DNA from: Janibacter massiliensis
GTDB lineage: Bacteria; Actinomycetota; Actinomycetes; Actinomycetales; Dermatophilaceae
Direction: 5' to 3'
Assembly (NCBI RefSeq): GCF_900289115.1
Contig: NZ_LT985196.1
Location: 1,744,080-1,808,079 of the forward strand
DNA length: 64,000 nt
Below the pieces are notes generated by a model. That model had not been told where the DNA came from and searched no databases. It saw nothing but the letters and a program-made list of their open reading frames with translations. The translations under genes and the position numbers were made by a program. Positions 28,572-38,400 of this stretch are shown piece by piece. Every line of letters starts with the position of its first letter. Position 1 is the stretch's first letter.

Positions 28572-29401
28572 GCACCGCGCTGCCCGTGATCAGCGTCATC
28601 GTCCCGACCCGCAACAACGTCCGGACGATCGAGGCGTGCCTGGCCTCCGTCCGCGCCCAGACCCACGAGGCGGTCGAGCTCGTCGTCGTCGACAACCACT
28701 CGGACGACGGGACGCCGGAGATCGCCCGCCGGTTCGCCGACACCGTGCTCACCGCCGGCCCCGAGCGTTCGGCGCAGCGGAACGCGGGGATCGAGGCGGC
28801 GACGGGGGAGTGGGTCGTCTGGCTCGACAGCGACATGATCCTCCCGCCGACGACGCTCGCGGTCGCTCTCGCCACCGCGATCGAGGAGGACGCCGTCGGT
28901 GTCGCCCTCCCCGAGCGCACCATCGGCGACGGCTTCTGGACGGCGTGCCGGGCCCTCGAGCGCTCCTGCTACCTCGACGACCCGTGGCTGCACAACCCGC
29001 GCCTGGTCCGGCGCGCCTACCTCGTCGACGGCGGCGGTTTCCACCTGGCGATGTCCGGGCCGGAGGACGCCGACCTGCGGCTGCGGATGCACGCCGACGG
29101 CTCCCGCATCGCGCTCGCCCCGATCCTCGTCGACCACGACGAGGGGCGGCTGACCGTGGCCGACGTCCTGCGCAAGCGCTACTACTACGGCCGGTCCATC
29201 CCGGCGTTCGCCGAGCGTCACGACGGCGCCGTCGCCGCACAGGGGAAGGCCGTCCTGGCCTCGTACGTCCGCAACCGCGGGACGCTCCTGCGCGACCCCC
29301 TCCACGCGGTCGGGATGGTCGCCCTGCGCGGCCTCGAGGCGGCCGGGTACGCCCTCGGTGCCCGGCGGGGCCGCCGGGACGCGCGGAGGACGGGCGCCTG
29401 A
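28568..29401 (+). CDS. Family 2 glycosyltransferase
   Basis: A 277-residue cytosolic GT-A enzyme: ISVIVPTRNNVRTIEACL at the start, VVDNHSDDGT, and the metal-binding WLDSDMILPP in place of the usual DxD, then GGFHLAMSGPEDADLRLR (the ED acceptor-site motif). It transfers a sugar from a nucleotide donor, probably to a lipid-linked acceptor. ATG 28568 overlaps the AftD-like stop (ATGA) and its own stop overlaps the next gene (TGATG), so it is the second gene of a tightly coupled operon. Confidence 0.88.
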   Translation: MSTALPVISVIVPTRNNVRTIEACLASVRAQTHEAVELVVVDNHSDDGTPEIARRFADTVLTAGPERSAQRNAGIEAATGEWVVWLDSDMILPPTTLAVALATAIEEDAVGVALPERTIGDGFWTACRALERSCYLDDPWLHNPRLVRRAYLVDGGGFHLAMSGPEDADLRLRMHADGSRIALAPILVDHDEGRLTVADVLRKRYYYGRSIPAFAERHDGAVAAQGKAVLASYVRNRGTLLRDPLHAVGMVALRGLEAAGYALGARRGRRDARRTGA

Positions 29402-30528
29402 TGGAGCCCGATGCCCGGCCGACCCTCGGTGCCCCCACCGCGCCGCGGCGGATGCTGTGGGTCTCGCTGCCCGACCAGCGACCGCGCCGCGAGCTGTACT
29501 GGATGTCCCGGATGCCCGACACCCGGGTGCGTGCGCTCGCGCGGCAGGAGCCCGTCGGAGACATCGACTGGGTGCCGAGCACGTACGTCCGGCCGATCCG
29601 GCGGTTCGTCGAGGCCGGCGCGCTCGCCTGGGTGCGCGGCCTCGACGAGCAGGACCCTGCGGACCACGACTGGGTGACCTCGCTCGAGCTGTGCTCGCTC
29701 GTCACCGGCCAGGCCTCCCGCTGGCGGGCTCGCGCGCGCCGCCGGGGGACCGCTGTCCGGCAGGCGGTCATCACGTGGGAGAACCTGCCCGACCAGCCGC
29801 TGTACCGGGTGCCGCCGTACCGGCAGGCCCTCGAGTCCTGCCGCGACGCCGACCTTCTTCTGTGCATGGTCGACGCCGCCCGCGACCACCTCCTGGCCAA
29901 CGGTTTCGACGACGAGCGGATCCGGGTCGTCAAGCCGGGGATCGACGTCGACGTCTTCACTCCCGCCCAGACACCCGTGCAGGAGCCGGTCGTCGCGTTC
30001 GTCTCGCCGCTCGCGCCGAACAAGGGCATCGACCGGGTCATGGACGCGATGCGGATCGTCCGCCGTCACCAGCCGGACGCGCGCTTGGTCGTCGCCGGCC
30101 GCGGCCCGATGCTCGAGGACGTCCTGCGCGAGCAGGAGCGCACGGGCGGCGCCGTCCGGCACGCCGGCTCGCTCGACGCCCACGGGGTCGCCGACCTGCT
30201 CCGGTCCGCCGCCGTGTTCACCACCGCCCCGCGGCCGACGTGGAAGTGGACCGAGCAGCTGGGTCTGGCCTACCTCGAGGCGCTCGCGTGCGGGCTGCCG
30301 ATCACGTCGGTGCGGTGCGGGACGAACGACGAGGCCGTCCACGCCCCGAACCTCCTCGTCGACGACGACGCCGAGGCGCTGGCCGACGGCCTGCTGCGCT
30401 GGCTGCGCGACCCCGCCGGCCGGGCCGAGGTGGGAGCGCTCAACCGCGCCCGTGCCGTCGCCGAGCACGACGTCGACACCCAGTGCGCGGCGATGGGCGC
30501 GGCCTTCGCCGACATCGAGCGGCGCTGA
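29401..30528 (+). CDS. Family 4 glycosyltransferase
   Basis: A 375-residue GT-B retaining glycosyltransferase. The C-terminal donor domain has VVKPGIDVDVFTP, FVSPLAPNKGIDRVMDAM, LVVAGRGPMLEDV, and the E-x7-E region EQLGLAYLEALACGLPI. The N-terminal domain (ITWENLPDQPLYR) resembles enzymes that glycosylate lipid carriers. Donor and acceptor are unknown. ATG 29401 shares a base with the GT2 stop; the next GTG follows after one base. Confidence 0.87.
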   Translation: MEPDARPTLGAPTAPRRMLWVSLPDQRPRRELYWMSRMPDTRVRALARQEPVGDIDWVPSTYVRPIRRFVEAGALAWVRGLDEQDPADHDWVTSLELCSLVTGQASRWRARARRRGTAVRQAVITWENLPDQPLYRVPPYRQALESCRDADLLLCMVDAARDHLLANGFDDERIRVVKPGIDVDVFTPAQTPVQEPVVAFVSPLAPNKGIDRVMDAMRIVRRHQPDARLVVAGRGPMLEDVLREQERTGGAVRHAGSLDAHGVADLLRSAAVFTTAPRPTWKWTEQLGLAYLEALACGLPITSVRCGTNDEAVHAPNLLVDDDAEALADGLLRWLRDPAGRAEVGALNRARAVAEHDVDTQCAAMGAAFADIERR

Positions 30529-30529
30529 C

Positions 30530-32305
30530 GTGCCGGGGGCGCGCTGGCGGGGCACGCTCGGTGCGGTCGTCGGCCTCGTCCTCGGTGTCCTCGTCCTCGG
30601 TCCGGCGCTGGCGCCGGGGTACCTCCTGCGCTACGACTTGGTCCACGTCCCACGGCTGCCGATCGGCGACCGGGTGCTCGGCATCGACGGGTCCGTCCCG
30701 CGTGCCGTCCCGAACGACCTCGTCGTCGCGCTGCTCTCCACCGTCGTCCCGGGCTGGGCCGTCCAGAAGGCGTGGCTGCTGGGCTCGCTCGTCCTCGGCG
30801 CGGCCGGGGCCGCGCGGCTGCTGCCGAGCCGGACCGGGGCGCTGGCTGCCGCCGTCGCCTTCACGTGGAACCCGTGGGTGGGCGAGCGGATCGGGATCGG
30901 TCACTGGGGCTTCCTGCTCGGGTACGCGACCCTGCCGTGGGTCGCCGCCGCGGCGCTGCGGACCGCGCGGGGCGAGACGGGGGCCCGCGCGGCGCTGCTG
31001 GTCTGGCTCGTCGTCGCCTCCCTCGGGGGGTCGACGGCCGGTCTCCTGTCGGCCGGCCCGGCCGTCCTCGTGCTCGTCGTCGGTGAGGGCGGCCGCGCTC
31101 TCCGCTCGCGCGCCGTCGACGTCGGACTCGTCCTGACCACCGGGATCGGCTCGGCGGCCGTGTGGTGGTGGCCCTTCCTGCTCGCCGTCCCTTCGGTCGC
31201 CGACCCGGCCGGCGTGCGCGTCTTCGCGCTGACCTCCGACACCGTCCTCGGACCGGCCGGTTCCGCGCTGCTGGGCGGCGGTATCTGGAACGACGCGGTC
31301 GTCCTCGCCGACCGCCGCTCGTGGATCGTCGCGGTCGTCGCGCTCCTGGCGGTCCTCGGGGCGCTCGGCGCGGCCGCGAGGTGGCCGGGCCCGCTCCGTG
31401 CGCGGTCCTGGCTCGGGGTCGTCGCGGCCGGGCTGCTCGGGCTCGTCGTCGCACTCGTGACCCATCTGCCGGGCGGCGTGGACGCCCTCACGTGGATCGT
31501 CACCCATGTGCCCGGAGGTGGCCTGCTGCGCGACGGCCAGAAGTTCCTCGCGTGGTGGGTGCTCGTCCTCGCGCTCGCCGCGGGCCGGGCCGCAGAGGTG
31601 GCGCGGGGCCTGCCCACCGCTCGGCACGCCGCCCGACCGATGGTGCTCGGCGTCGTCGTGGCGGCACTGCCCGTGGTGACGCTGCCCTCGCTCGGGTGGG
31701 GGCACCTGGGGGCGTGGCGCGCGCATCCTTACCCGCCCGAGGTCACCCGGACTGCGGCCTCCCTCTCCGCAGCCCCGCCCGGGGCCGTGGCCGTGCTTCC
31801 GTGGCAGACCTACCGCCGCTATCGGTGGAACGATGGGACTGTCGTCCTCGACCCGTGGAACCGCCTCGTCGACCGTGAGGTGATCTCGAGCGACGGGCTG
31901 CCCGTCGACGGGGTCGTCGTCGCCGGCGAGGACGCCCGCGCGGCCGCGATCGGCAGGGCGCTGCAGAACGGTGAGGGGATCGACGCCATGCGAGCCGCCG
32001 GGGTGCGGTGGGTCCTCGTCCAGGAGGACCAGCCAGCACCGGTCGGCACGACGCCCGACCGGCGGGAGCTCGACGCCCTCCCGGTCGTCCACCGCGCGGG
32101 GCCATTCGCCGTCCACGACCTGGGCGAGCCGGCGCAGATTCGCGAGGGCCGCTGGCCGGAGCGATTGTTCGGCCTGGGAGTGAGTCTCGTCACGGCTCTT
32201 GCCGTCCTGGGTTACCGGCTGGGAACATGGGCGTGGCATACGGTCCGTTCCCGCCCCCGACGGGGTACGATCCCCGGGAGCCCACCAGGAGGAGCAGGAA
32301 CATGA
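30530..32305 (+). CDS. GT-C-like polytopic membrane protein
   Basis: A 591-residue protein with about 11-12 predicted helices up to residue 410, then an outer soluble part (about 415-560) and a last helix (about 560-580). The first outer loop has YLLRYDLVHVP, a plausible GT-C acidic loop, and its general plan resembles a short AftD-like protein without carbohydrate-binding modules. I do not recognise a named family. It is the fourth gene of the 24147 operon. GTG 30530 follows the GT4 stop by one base and the stop overlaps the DUF2613 ATG (ATGA). Confidence 0.7.
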   Translation: MPGARWRGTLGAVVGLVLGVLVLGPALAPGYLLRYDLVHVPRLPIGDRVLGIDGSVPRAVPNDLVVALLSTVVPGWAVQKAWLLGSLVLGAAGAARLLPSRTGALAAAVAFTWNPWVGERIGIGHWGFLLGYATLPWVAAAALRTARGETGARAALLVWLVVASLGGSTAGLLSAGPAVLVLVVGEGGRALRSRAVDVGLVLTTGIGSAAVWWWPFLLAVPSVADPAGVRVFALTSDTVLGPAGSALLGGGIWNDAVVLADRRSWIVAVVALLAVLGALGAAARWPGPLRARSWLGVVAAGLLGLVVALVTHLPGGVDALTWIVTHVPGGGLLRDGQKFLAWWVLVLALAAGRAAEVARGLPTARHAARPMVLGVVVAALPVVTLPSLGWGHLGAWRAHPYPPEVTRTAASLSAAPPGAVAVLPWQTYRRYRWNDGTVVLDPWNRLVDREVISSDGLPVDGVVVAGEDARAAAIGRALQNGEGIDAMRAAGVRWVLVQEDQPAPVGTTPDRRELDALPVVHRAGPFAVHDLGEPAQIREGRWPERLFGLGVSLVTALAVLGYRLGTWAWHTVRSRPRRGTIPGSPPGGAGT

Positions 32306-32454
32306 ACGACGAGCGCACCCAGAAGATCGCCTTCAACGTCGCCGGCACGATCATCGGCGCGCTGCTGGCGGGCCTGGCGATCTTCGGCATCGTGGCGAGC
32401 CAGCAGACCGACAGCCCGCAGAAGTACACCGAGACGATCAACTACAACAGCTGA
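32302..32454 (+). CDS. DUF2613-like single-pass micro-protein
   Basis: A 50-residue protein with one helix (about 10-33, VAGTIIGALLAGLAIFGIVA) and a short outer tail ending in YTETINYNS. Size and plan fit DUF2613; in M. tuberculosis I recall a DUF2613 gene (Rv0236A) beside aftD. Here it overlaps the stop of the GT-C-like gene by 4 bp and has a strong SD (AGGAGGAG, ending at about 32294). It may be a small partner or assembly subunit of these transferases; this is inference from position. Confidence 0.8.
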   Translation: MNDERTQKIAFNVAGTIIGALLAGLAIFGIVASQQTDSPQKYTETINYNS

Positions 32455-32471
32455 TCCTCGACCTGACGTCG

Positions 32472-32504
32472 CGAGGGCCGGAACCCACGGGGTTCCGGCC
32501 CTCG
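32472..32504 (+). terminator. Terminator hairpin of the AftD-like operon
   Basis: A perfect 14-bp stem (32472-32485 with 32491-32504, 5-nt loop; arm cgagggccggaacc) lies 18 bp after the DUF2613 stop and before the convergent glycosyltransferase. It may serve both strands. Confidence 0.8.
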
Positions 32505-32526
32505 GCGTGTCCGCACCGGGATCGCC

Positions 32527-33771
32527 TCAGCCGGCCGCGAGCTGTCCGGCGGGCAGGGCTCGGGTCGCCTCGGGGTCGGTGAGGGCGTCGAGGTCGAGCT
32601 GGTCCTCGGCGGGGCGCGGGCCGGCTCCCGTGACGGACAGCAGCGTCTGCTCCAGCCTCCGCCCCGAGATCCGCCAGTCGAACGTCGAGGCGTAGCGCCG
32701 GGCGTTCTCCCCGAGGACGGATCGGAGGTGGGCGTCGTCGACGAGCCGGAGGACCTGCTCCTCGAACGCCGTCTGGCCGTCGGCGGACAGCAGGCCCGTC
32801 CGTCCGTCGACGATCGACTCGCTCGGGCCTCCCGCGCTCGCGAAGGCCACCGCCGGGGTCCCGTGCAGGCCGCCCTCGACGATCGACAGGCACCAGCCCT
32901 CCTTGTGGGAGGGCACGACGACGACCCACGACTGCGCGAGCAGCCGGTGCTTCGTCGGCTCGTCGACGAAGCCGTGCATGATCACCCGGTCGGCGACGCC
33001 GCGGTGCTCGGCGTGCGCCCGCACCTGCTCGCCCCACTGGCCGCCCCCGACGACGTGGAGGACGAGGTCGGGGTGGGTGCCGGCGCGGTCGGCGAGCAGG
33101 TCGACCGCCGACTCGACGTGCTTGTGGGGGACGAGCCGACCGACGCAGATCAGCGTCGGGTGGGGCGTCCGGGGAAGCGTCGCGTAGCCGGCGAGGTCCT
33201 CGGGGTGGTCGTTGCCGGAGTAGACGAGGTCCACCCGCGCCGGGTCGATACCGATGTCCTCCATCTCGGCGCGGGTCGCCCGGGAGACGGTGACGTACCG
33301 AGCGCGGCGGTACACCCAGGGGGCGAGCCGCGACTCGAGCCACCACCCGAGGCGCGCCATCCCGGGTCCGAAGAAGGAGTCCCACTGCCCGTGGTGGACG
33401 TGGTGGACGATGTTGACCACGGGCAGGCGGGTGACGAGCGGGCTCCAGAAGGGAACCCCGTTCTGCACGTCGACGACGACGTCGTACCGCCGCGGGTGCA
33501 GCAGCAGGTGGAGCATCCCCGCGAGGTAGACCGAGAACCGTCCGCCGCGGCGGAGGATGCGTACGTCGCCGTGGCGGTCCCGGCGTCGGGCACCGGGGAA
33601 GCGTGCCGTGAAGAGGGTGACGTCGTGGCCGAGCTCGGTGAGGACCTCGCAGGTGCGCTCGGTGAACGTCTCGGCGCCCCCGGCCTCCGGGTTCTCCCTG
33701 TCGCGCCACGAGAGGTAGAGGACGCGCAGCCTCGTCGGGCGCGCCCTGGCGTCGTGGACCACGTCGACCAC
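32527..33771 (-). CDS. Family 4 glycosyltransferase
   Basis: A 414-residue GT-B enzyme of the WbuB/PimB-like group: VLYLSWRDRENPEAGGAE holds the N-terminal Gly-rich acceptor loop, and the donor domain has TLICVGRLVPHKHVESAVDL, LHVVGGGQWG, and the E-x7-E type HKEGWCLSIVEGGLHGTP. The protein ends with an acidic tail. GTG 33771 is chosen for the AGGAGG 7 nt upstream; frames open further upstream lack homology. It is divergent from the methyltransferase-AftD operon with 60 bp between starts. Confidence 0.88.
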   Translation of the reverse strand: MVDVVHDARARPTRLRVLYLSWRDRENPEAGGAETFTERTCEVLTELGHDVTLFTARFPGARRRDRHGDVRILRRGGRFSVYLAGMLHLLLHPRRYDVVVDVQNGVPFWSPLVTRLPVVNIVHHVHHGQWDSFFGPGMARLGWWLESRLAPWVYRRARYVTVSRATRAEMEDIGIDPARVDLVYSGNDHPEDLAGYATLPRTPHPTLICVGRLVPHKHVESAVDLLADRAGTHPDLVLHVVGGGQWGEQVRAHAEHRGVADRVIMHGFVDEPTKHRLLAQSWVVVVPSHKEGWCLSIVEGGLHGTPAVAFASAGGPSESIVDGRTGLLSADGQTAFEEQVLRLVDDAHLRSVLGENARRYASTFDWRISGRRLEQTLLSVTGAGPRPAEDQLDLDALTDPEATRALPAGQLAAG

Positions 33772-33819
33772 GGATGTCCTCCTCGGTTGCCCGCGGGTCG
33801 GTGCGCTCGCGGGTGCCCG

Positions 33820-33825
33820 TAGGGT
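33820..33825 (+). promoter_or_regulatory. -10 box of the 33832 gene (leaderless type)
   Basis: TAGGGT is followed by 6 nt and GTG 33832; no SD is visible. Confidence 0.5.
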
Positions 33826-33831
33826 AACCCC

Positions 33832-34722
33832 GTGGGTTACCCCGGGGTAGGAGCTGGTCGACGCGCGCGCGCCTGCGAGGTGTGCGGGGCATCCATGCGC
33901 CCTCGGCCGATCGGCGGCGGGACCCTCGACGAGTGCCCCCGGTGCGGGCACCTCTTCCGCGACCTGGCCAGCTGCCCGGCGCGCCACCGCGACCTCGCGT
34001 ACGGCGGGGATGCCGCGCTGGACCGGGTCCGCCTCGCCCTCACCCACCGCCAGATCCGTCGCGGGTACGGCGCTCCCGGACCGGCGTCGGTCTTCGAGAT
34101 CGGGTTCGGGGCGGGAGCGCTGCTGCGCCGCTTCCTCGACGACGGTGCGGCGGTTGCCGGGTGCGACCCCGACCAGCTGGGGATCGATGTCGACCCGGTG
34201 GTCCGCGACCGGGGTCACCTCGTCGCGGGCAGGATCGAGTCCCTGCCCCGGACGGAGGGTGAGCACGACCTCGTCTACGGGGTCCACGTCCTCGAGCACG
34301 TCGACGACGTCGGGACGACGCTGGCCGCCGCACGCGGGCTGCTGCGGCCGGGCGGGCAGGTCCAGATGCTCACGCCGGCCGGCGACTCCGACGGGCTCCG
34401 GTTCCACGGCGAGTCCTGGTGGATGCTCGAGGACCCGACCCACGTCCGCTTCTTCTCCGAGCACTCCCTGCGGCGGGCCGCGGAGGCCGCCGGCCTCGTC
34501 GACATCGAGATCCGCCGGCCGGTGCTCGACAGCCTGAGCGCCGACGCCGCGAGCCTCGTGCGACGGGTCCGCCCGGCGCCGAGACCCGGGGGTGTCCTGG
34601 GCTCGCGCCCCGCGCTCGCACTTGCGGCAGCGAGCGCCCCCGCCGTCGCGCTCGCCCGGACCGTCCGCCCTGGCCTGCGCACGACCCTCCACCTGCTCGC
34701 GCGGGCCCCGCAGGGACGGTGA
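33832..34722 (+). CDS. SAM-dependent methyltransferase with zinc ribbon
   Basis: A 296-residue protein. An N-terminal zinc ribbon (CEVCG about 15-19 and CPRCG about 35-39) precedes a class I methyltransferase domain with VFEIGFGAGALLRRF, DLVYGVHVLEHVDD and LLRPGGQVQMLTP. This arrangement is common in sugar C- or O-methyltransferases of polysaccharide clusters. The C-terminal region is hydrophobic and basic. Its GTG start is supported by the leaderless -10 box. The stop overlaps the next methyltransferase (GTGA). Confidence 0.8.
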   Translation: MGYPGVGAGRRARACEVCGASMRPRPIGGGTLDECPRCGHLFRDLASCPARHRDLAYGGDAALDRVRLALTHRQIRRGYGAPGPASVFEIGFGAGALLRRFLDDGAAVAGCDPDQLGIDVDPVVRDRGHLVAGRIESLPRTEGEHDLVYGVHVLEHVDDVGTTLAAARGLLRPGGQVQMLTPAGDSDGLRFHGESWWMLEDPTHVRFFSEHSLRRAAEAAGLVDIEIRRPVLDSLSADAASLVRRVRPAPRPGGVLGSRPALALAAASAPAVALARTVRPGLRTTLHLLARAPQGR

Positions 34723-35477
34723 GCGCGGTGCGCCTGCCTGCCGCGCCGCCACCCCCGGGGCGCCCCCGCCAGCGCCGCGACGTGCTGCGGTCGGTGCGTC
34801 TGTTCCGTTCCTTCCTGCGCGAGCAGAGCGACCCGGGCGACTTCTACGGGACCCTGGCGGTCGACTCGATCGACACCCTGCGGGAGTGGGTCGACCTGCG
34901 CGGGCGCGTCGTGCTCGACGTCGGCGCGGGCCCGGGGGAGTTCGCGGCCGCCTTCCGCGCCGAGGGGGCCAGGTACGTGCCCGTCGACCACGACCGGACG
35001 GTCGTCTCGGTGCGCGCGGGCGGTGTGGTCGCGTCGGCAGCCGCCCTGCCGCTGGCCGAGGGCAGCGCCGACATCGTGTTCGCGAGCAACCTGTGGGAGC
35101 ACGTGGAGGATCCGCGGGCGGTCGGTGACGAGATGGTGCGGGTGCTGCGCCCCGGTGGCCTGCTCTACCTGTCGTACACGAACTGGCTCTCCCCGTGGGG
35201 TGGCCACGAGACCTCCCCGCGGCACTGGCTCGGCGGCGGGCGCGCCGTCGCGTCGTACACCCGCCGCCACGGCCACCCGCCCAAGAACCGGGTCGGCGAG
35301 ACGCTCTTCCGCGTCAGCGTCACGGAGGGACTCGACTGGGCCCTGACCCACCCGGACGTCGAGGTCCTCGTCGCTCGACCTCGCTACCTTCCCGATGCCG
35401 CGCGGCACGTCCTGCGCCTGCCGGGGGTCCGAGAGATCCTCACGTGGAACCTGCTGCTGATCCTCCGCCGCCGGTGA
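34719..35477 (+). CDS. Class I SAM-dependent methyltransferase
   Basis: A 252-residue protein with a Methyltransf_11 core: VVLDVGAGPGEFAAAFRA (SAM site), ALPLAEGSADIVFASNLWEHVED and VLRPGGLLYLSYTNW. The acceptor is unknown. GTG 34719 overlaps the previous stop by 4 bp; GTG 34728 is an alternative. In turn it overlaps the AftD-like gene by 4 bp, so the three genes form one coupled operon. The context suggests methylation of an arabinan- or mannan-like glycan or its lipid carrier. Confidence 0.82.
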   Translation: MSAVRLPAAPPPPGRPRQRRDVLRSVRLFRSFLREQSDPGDFYGTLAVDSIDTLREWVDLRGRVVLDVGAGPGEFAAAFRAEGARYVPVDHDRTVVSVRAGGVVASAAALPLAEGSADIVFASNLWEHVEDPRAVGDEMVRVLRPGGLLYLSYTNWLSPWGGHETSPRHWLGGGRAVASYTRRHGHPPKNRVGETLFRVSVTEGLDWALTHPDVEVLVARPRYLPDAARHVLRLPGVREILTWNLLLILRRR

Positions 35478-38400
35478 GGGCGCAGCGGGTCGAGCGGGTC
35501 GCGGCGGCGATCGTCGTCGGGTGCCTGGCGTGGCTCGTCGCGCCCGGGAGGATCCAGCCCGACACGAAGCTCGACCTCACGGTCTCGCCATGGCGGTACG
35601 TCGCCCGTTCGCTCGACGCCTGGAACGGGCACGCGGGCCTCGGAGAGCTGCAGAACCAAGCCTACGGCTACCTGTGGCCCATGGGGCCGTTCTTCGGGGT
35701 CGCGCACTCGCTCGGGGTGCCGGCGTGGGCGACGCAGCGGCTGTGGTGGACCCTCCTGCTCGTCGTCGCGTACGTCGGTGCGGAGCGCCTCCTGCGGCGG
35801 CTCGGGTGCTCCCCGCGAGCCGCGCTCGTCGCTGCGCTCGCCTACGCGCTCGCGCCGCGGGTGCTCACGGTGCTCGCCGAGATCAGCGTCGAGGCCTGGC
35901 CGGGGGCGCTGGCGCCCTGGCTCGTCCTCGTCGCGGCTGGCGCGGTCGAGGGGGACCGGCGGGCGCTGCTCGCGCTCGCCGGGCGCACCGGTGTCCTCGC
36001 GGCCTGCCTCGGCGGGGTCAACGCGACGGCGAGCCTCGTCGCGCTCGCACCCGCCGCCCTCTACCTCCTCGTCGTCCCGACGCGACGGCGCCCGGCGCTC
36101 GTCGGCGCATGGGCGGTCGGCGCCGCGCTGGGTGCGGGGTGGTGGCTCGCGCCCCTGCTCGTCCTCGGTCGGCACGCCTACCCGTTCCTGGACCACATCG
36201 AGACGGCCGCGACGACGACCGCAGTGGCGTCGGTGACGAACGTGCTGCGCGGCGCGTCGCACTGGGTGGCCTACATCCTCACTCCCGACGACCACCCCAC
36301 GTGGCAGGGCGGGTGGGTACTGGCCCAGGGCGTCGCGGGCATCCTCGCGACGACGGCGGTGGCCGCGGTCGGTGTCTTCGGCCTCGCACGACGGGACCCG
36401 GCGCCCCGGTCCCCGAGCGGCGCGCACGCCGAGCCCAGCCGGGTGCGCGCGTGGGCGGCGACCCTGCTCGTGCTGGCCGTCGTCGCCGAGGCGGCCGGCC
36501 GCGGGGGCAGCGCCCACGGCCTGCTGGCCCCCCAGGTCCGGGAGGCGCTCGACGGCCCGCTCGCGGCGTTCCGCAACGTCCACAAGGCGGACCCGCTCGT
36601 CCGGCTGCCGGTCGCGCTGGGTCTGGGGTGGGTCCTCACCTCCGCCGCCCGTCCGACCGCGGCTCGGGCCCTCCGGTCCGGCGCGGTCCTCGCTCTTGCG
36701 GTGACCCTGCTTCCGCTGTGGAACGGCCGGGCCGCGGACGCGTGGGGGTACCCGGCTCTCCCGCCGCGGTGGGTGGCGGTGGCGCAGGAGGTCGACGCGA
36801 TGGCCGCCCGGGACGGCGGGAGCACGATGGTCCTGCCCTCGGCCCGGTTCGCCGACCAGACGTGGGGTCGCACGAACGACGAGCCACTGAGCGCCCTCGC
36901 GTCGTCGCCCGTGATCGCGCGTGGCTCCGCGCCGCTGGGCCCACCCGCGGGCACGCGCTGGCTCGACGCCATCGACGCCACGGCCGCCTCCGCGAGTGCG
37001 CAGCCGCACCTGGCCGAGGCGCTGGCCCGGACGGGAGTGCGTCGGGTCGTCGTCCGGCACGACCTCACCGCGAGGGCCCAGGCGCGCCCCGCGGCGGACG
37101 TCGAGACGACTCTCGCGCGCTCGCCGGGGTTCGTCCGGGTCGGCGGCGGCGCGGGCGTCACGGTGTGGCGGGTGACCGCCGCCGCCGAGGCCGATGCCGT
37201 GGCACCGGTCACCGTCGCCGCCGCCCCGGAGACGTGGTTCGCCCTACGCGGTGCCGACGCCATCGCCTCCGGGGTGCCGGTCATCCTTGCGGAGGACCCT
37301 GGGGCCGCGGATGACGCGGCCGTCGTCACCGATGGCCTGCGATGGCGCACCCACGTCGTCTCGAAGCCGACCGCGGAGGCCGCCTCGCCCACGCTCGCGG
37401 CGTCGGACCCGCGGCCCACCCGGGTCGGGACGAAGGACCTCGCCCCCGGCGGGGACCCGGCACGGGCCGTCGTGCGGCGCTGGACCGGTCCCGCGGTCGG
37501 CGGGGTCGACGCGACGTCGACGGCCGCCGACCCCTCGTCACGGCACCCCGGCCCCGCGGCCGCGGGCGTCGCGGCCGCGGTCGACGGCGACCCGGGCACG
37601 TCGTGGTTCCCGGGCGGGGACGAGCCCCGACCGGCGATCACCCTGCGGTGGTCGACCGAGCGCGAGCTGGACCGGGTGGTCGTCACGGTGCCCCGCGAGG
37701 TCCCCTCCCGCCCCGCGGCGGTCGAGGTGGACGCCGGTGGCCGGACCGTCCGGGCCCGGGTCCCGACCGACGCCACCACGGTCGTGCTCCGTCTGGGCGG
37801 GGTCCGCACCGACCGGCTGACCGTCGCGCCGGTGGCCGTCGGGCCCTGGCAGGTCCCGGGGATCGTCCAGGTCGACGTCGAGGGGTCGCCCGTCGGCTCG
37901 GCGCTCGTCCTGCCCGCCTCGGTGGCGCGGGACGCCCGTCTGCTCCTCACGCGCGACTTGCGCTCCGTCCTGCCCACCTCGGGCTCCGGCGAGGATCCCG
38001 CGGACCTCGTGAGGGTCGTCGACGCGCCCGCGGGGCGGGTCGCCCCGGTCCGGGTGACGGGCAGGCCACGAGCGACGGCCGCGGCGGCCGACCTTCTCGA
38101 CGCGCCGCTGCGTGTGCGGACGTCCCGCCCGGACGCGCTCGTCGACCACCGGCCGGGTGCGGCCCTCGACGGGGATCCCCGGACCCGTGCCCGGGTACGC
38201 ACCTCCGGGCCCGTCGTCCTCGAGCTCGACCTGGGCCGCCCGCGCACGGTGTCGGGCGTGCGGGTCGGTGAGGGCCAGGATCGGGGGTTCACCGGGGTGC
38301 GCGTCGAGACGGCGATCCGGGCCCGGTCGACCGGGCCCGAGGGTGGTCGCTTCGCCCCGCTGCGCGCCCGGCGGGTCACCATCACCCTGAGCCGGCCGCC

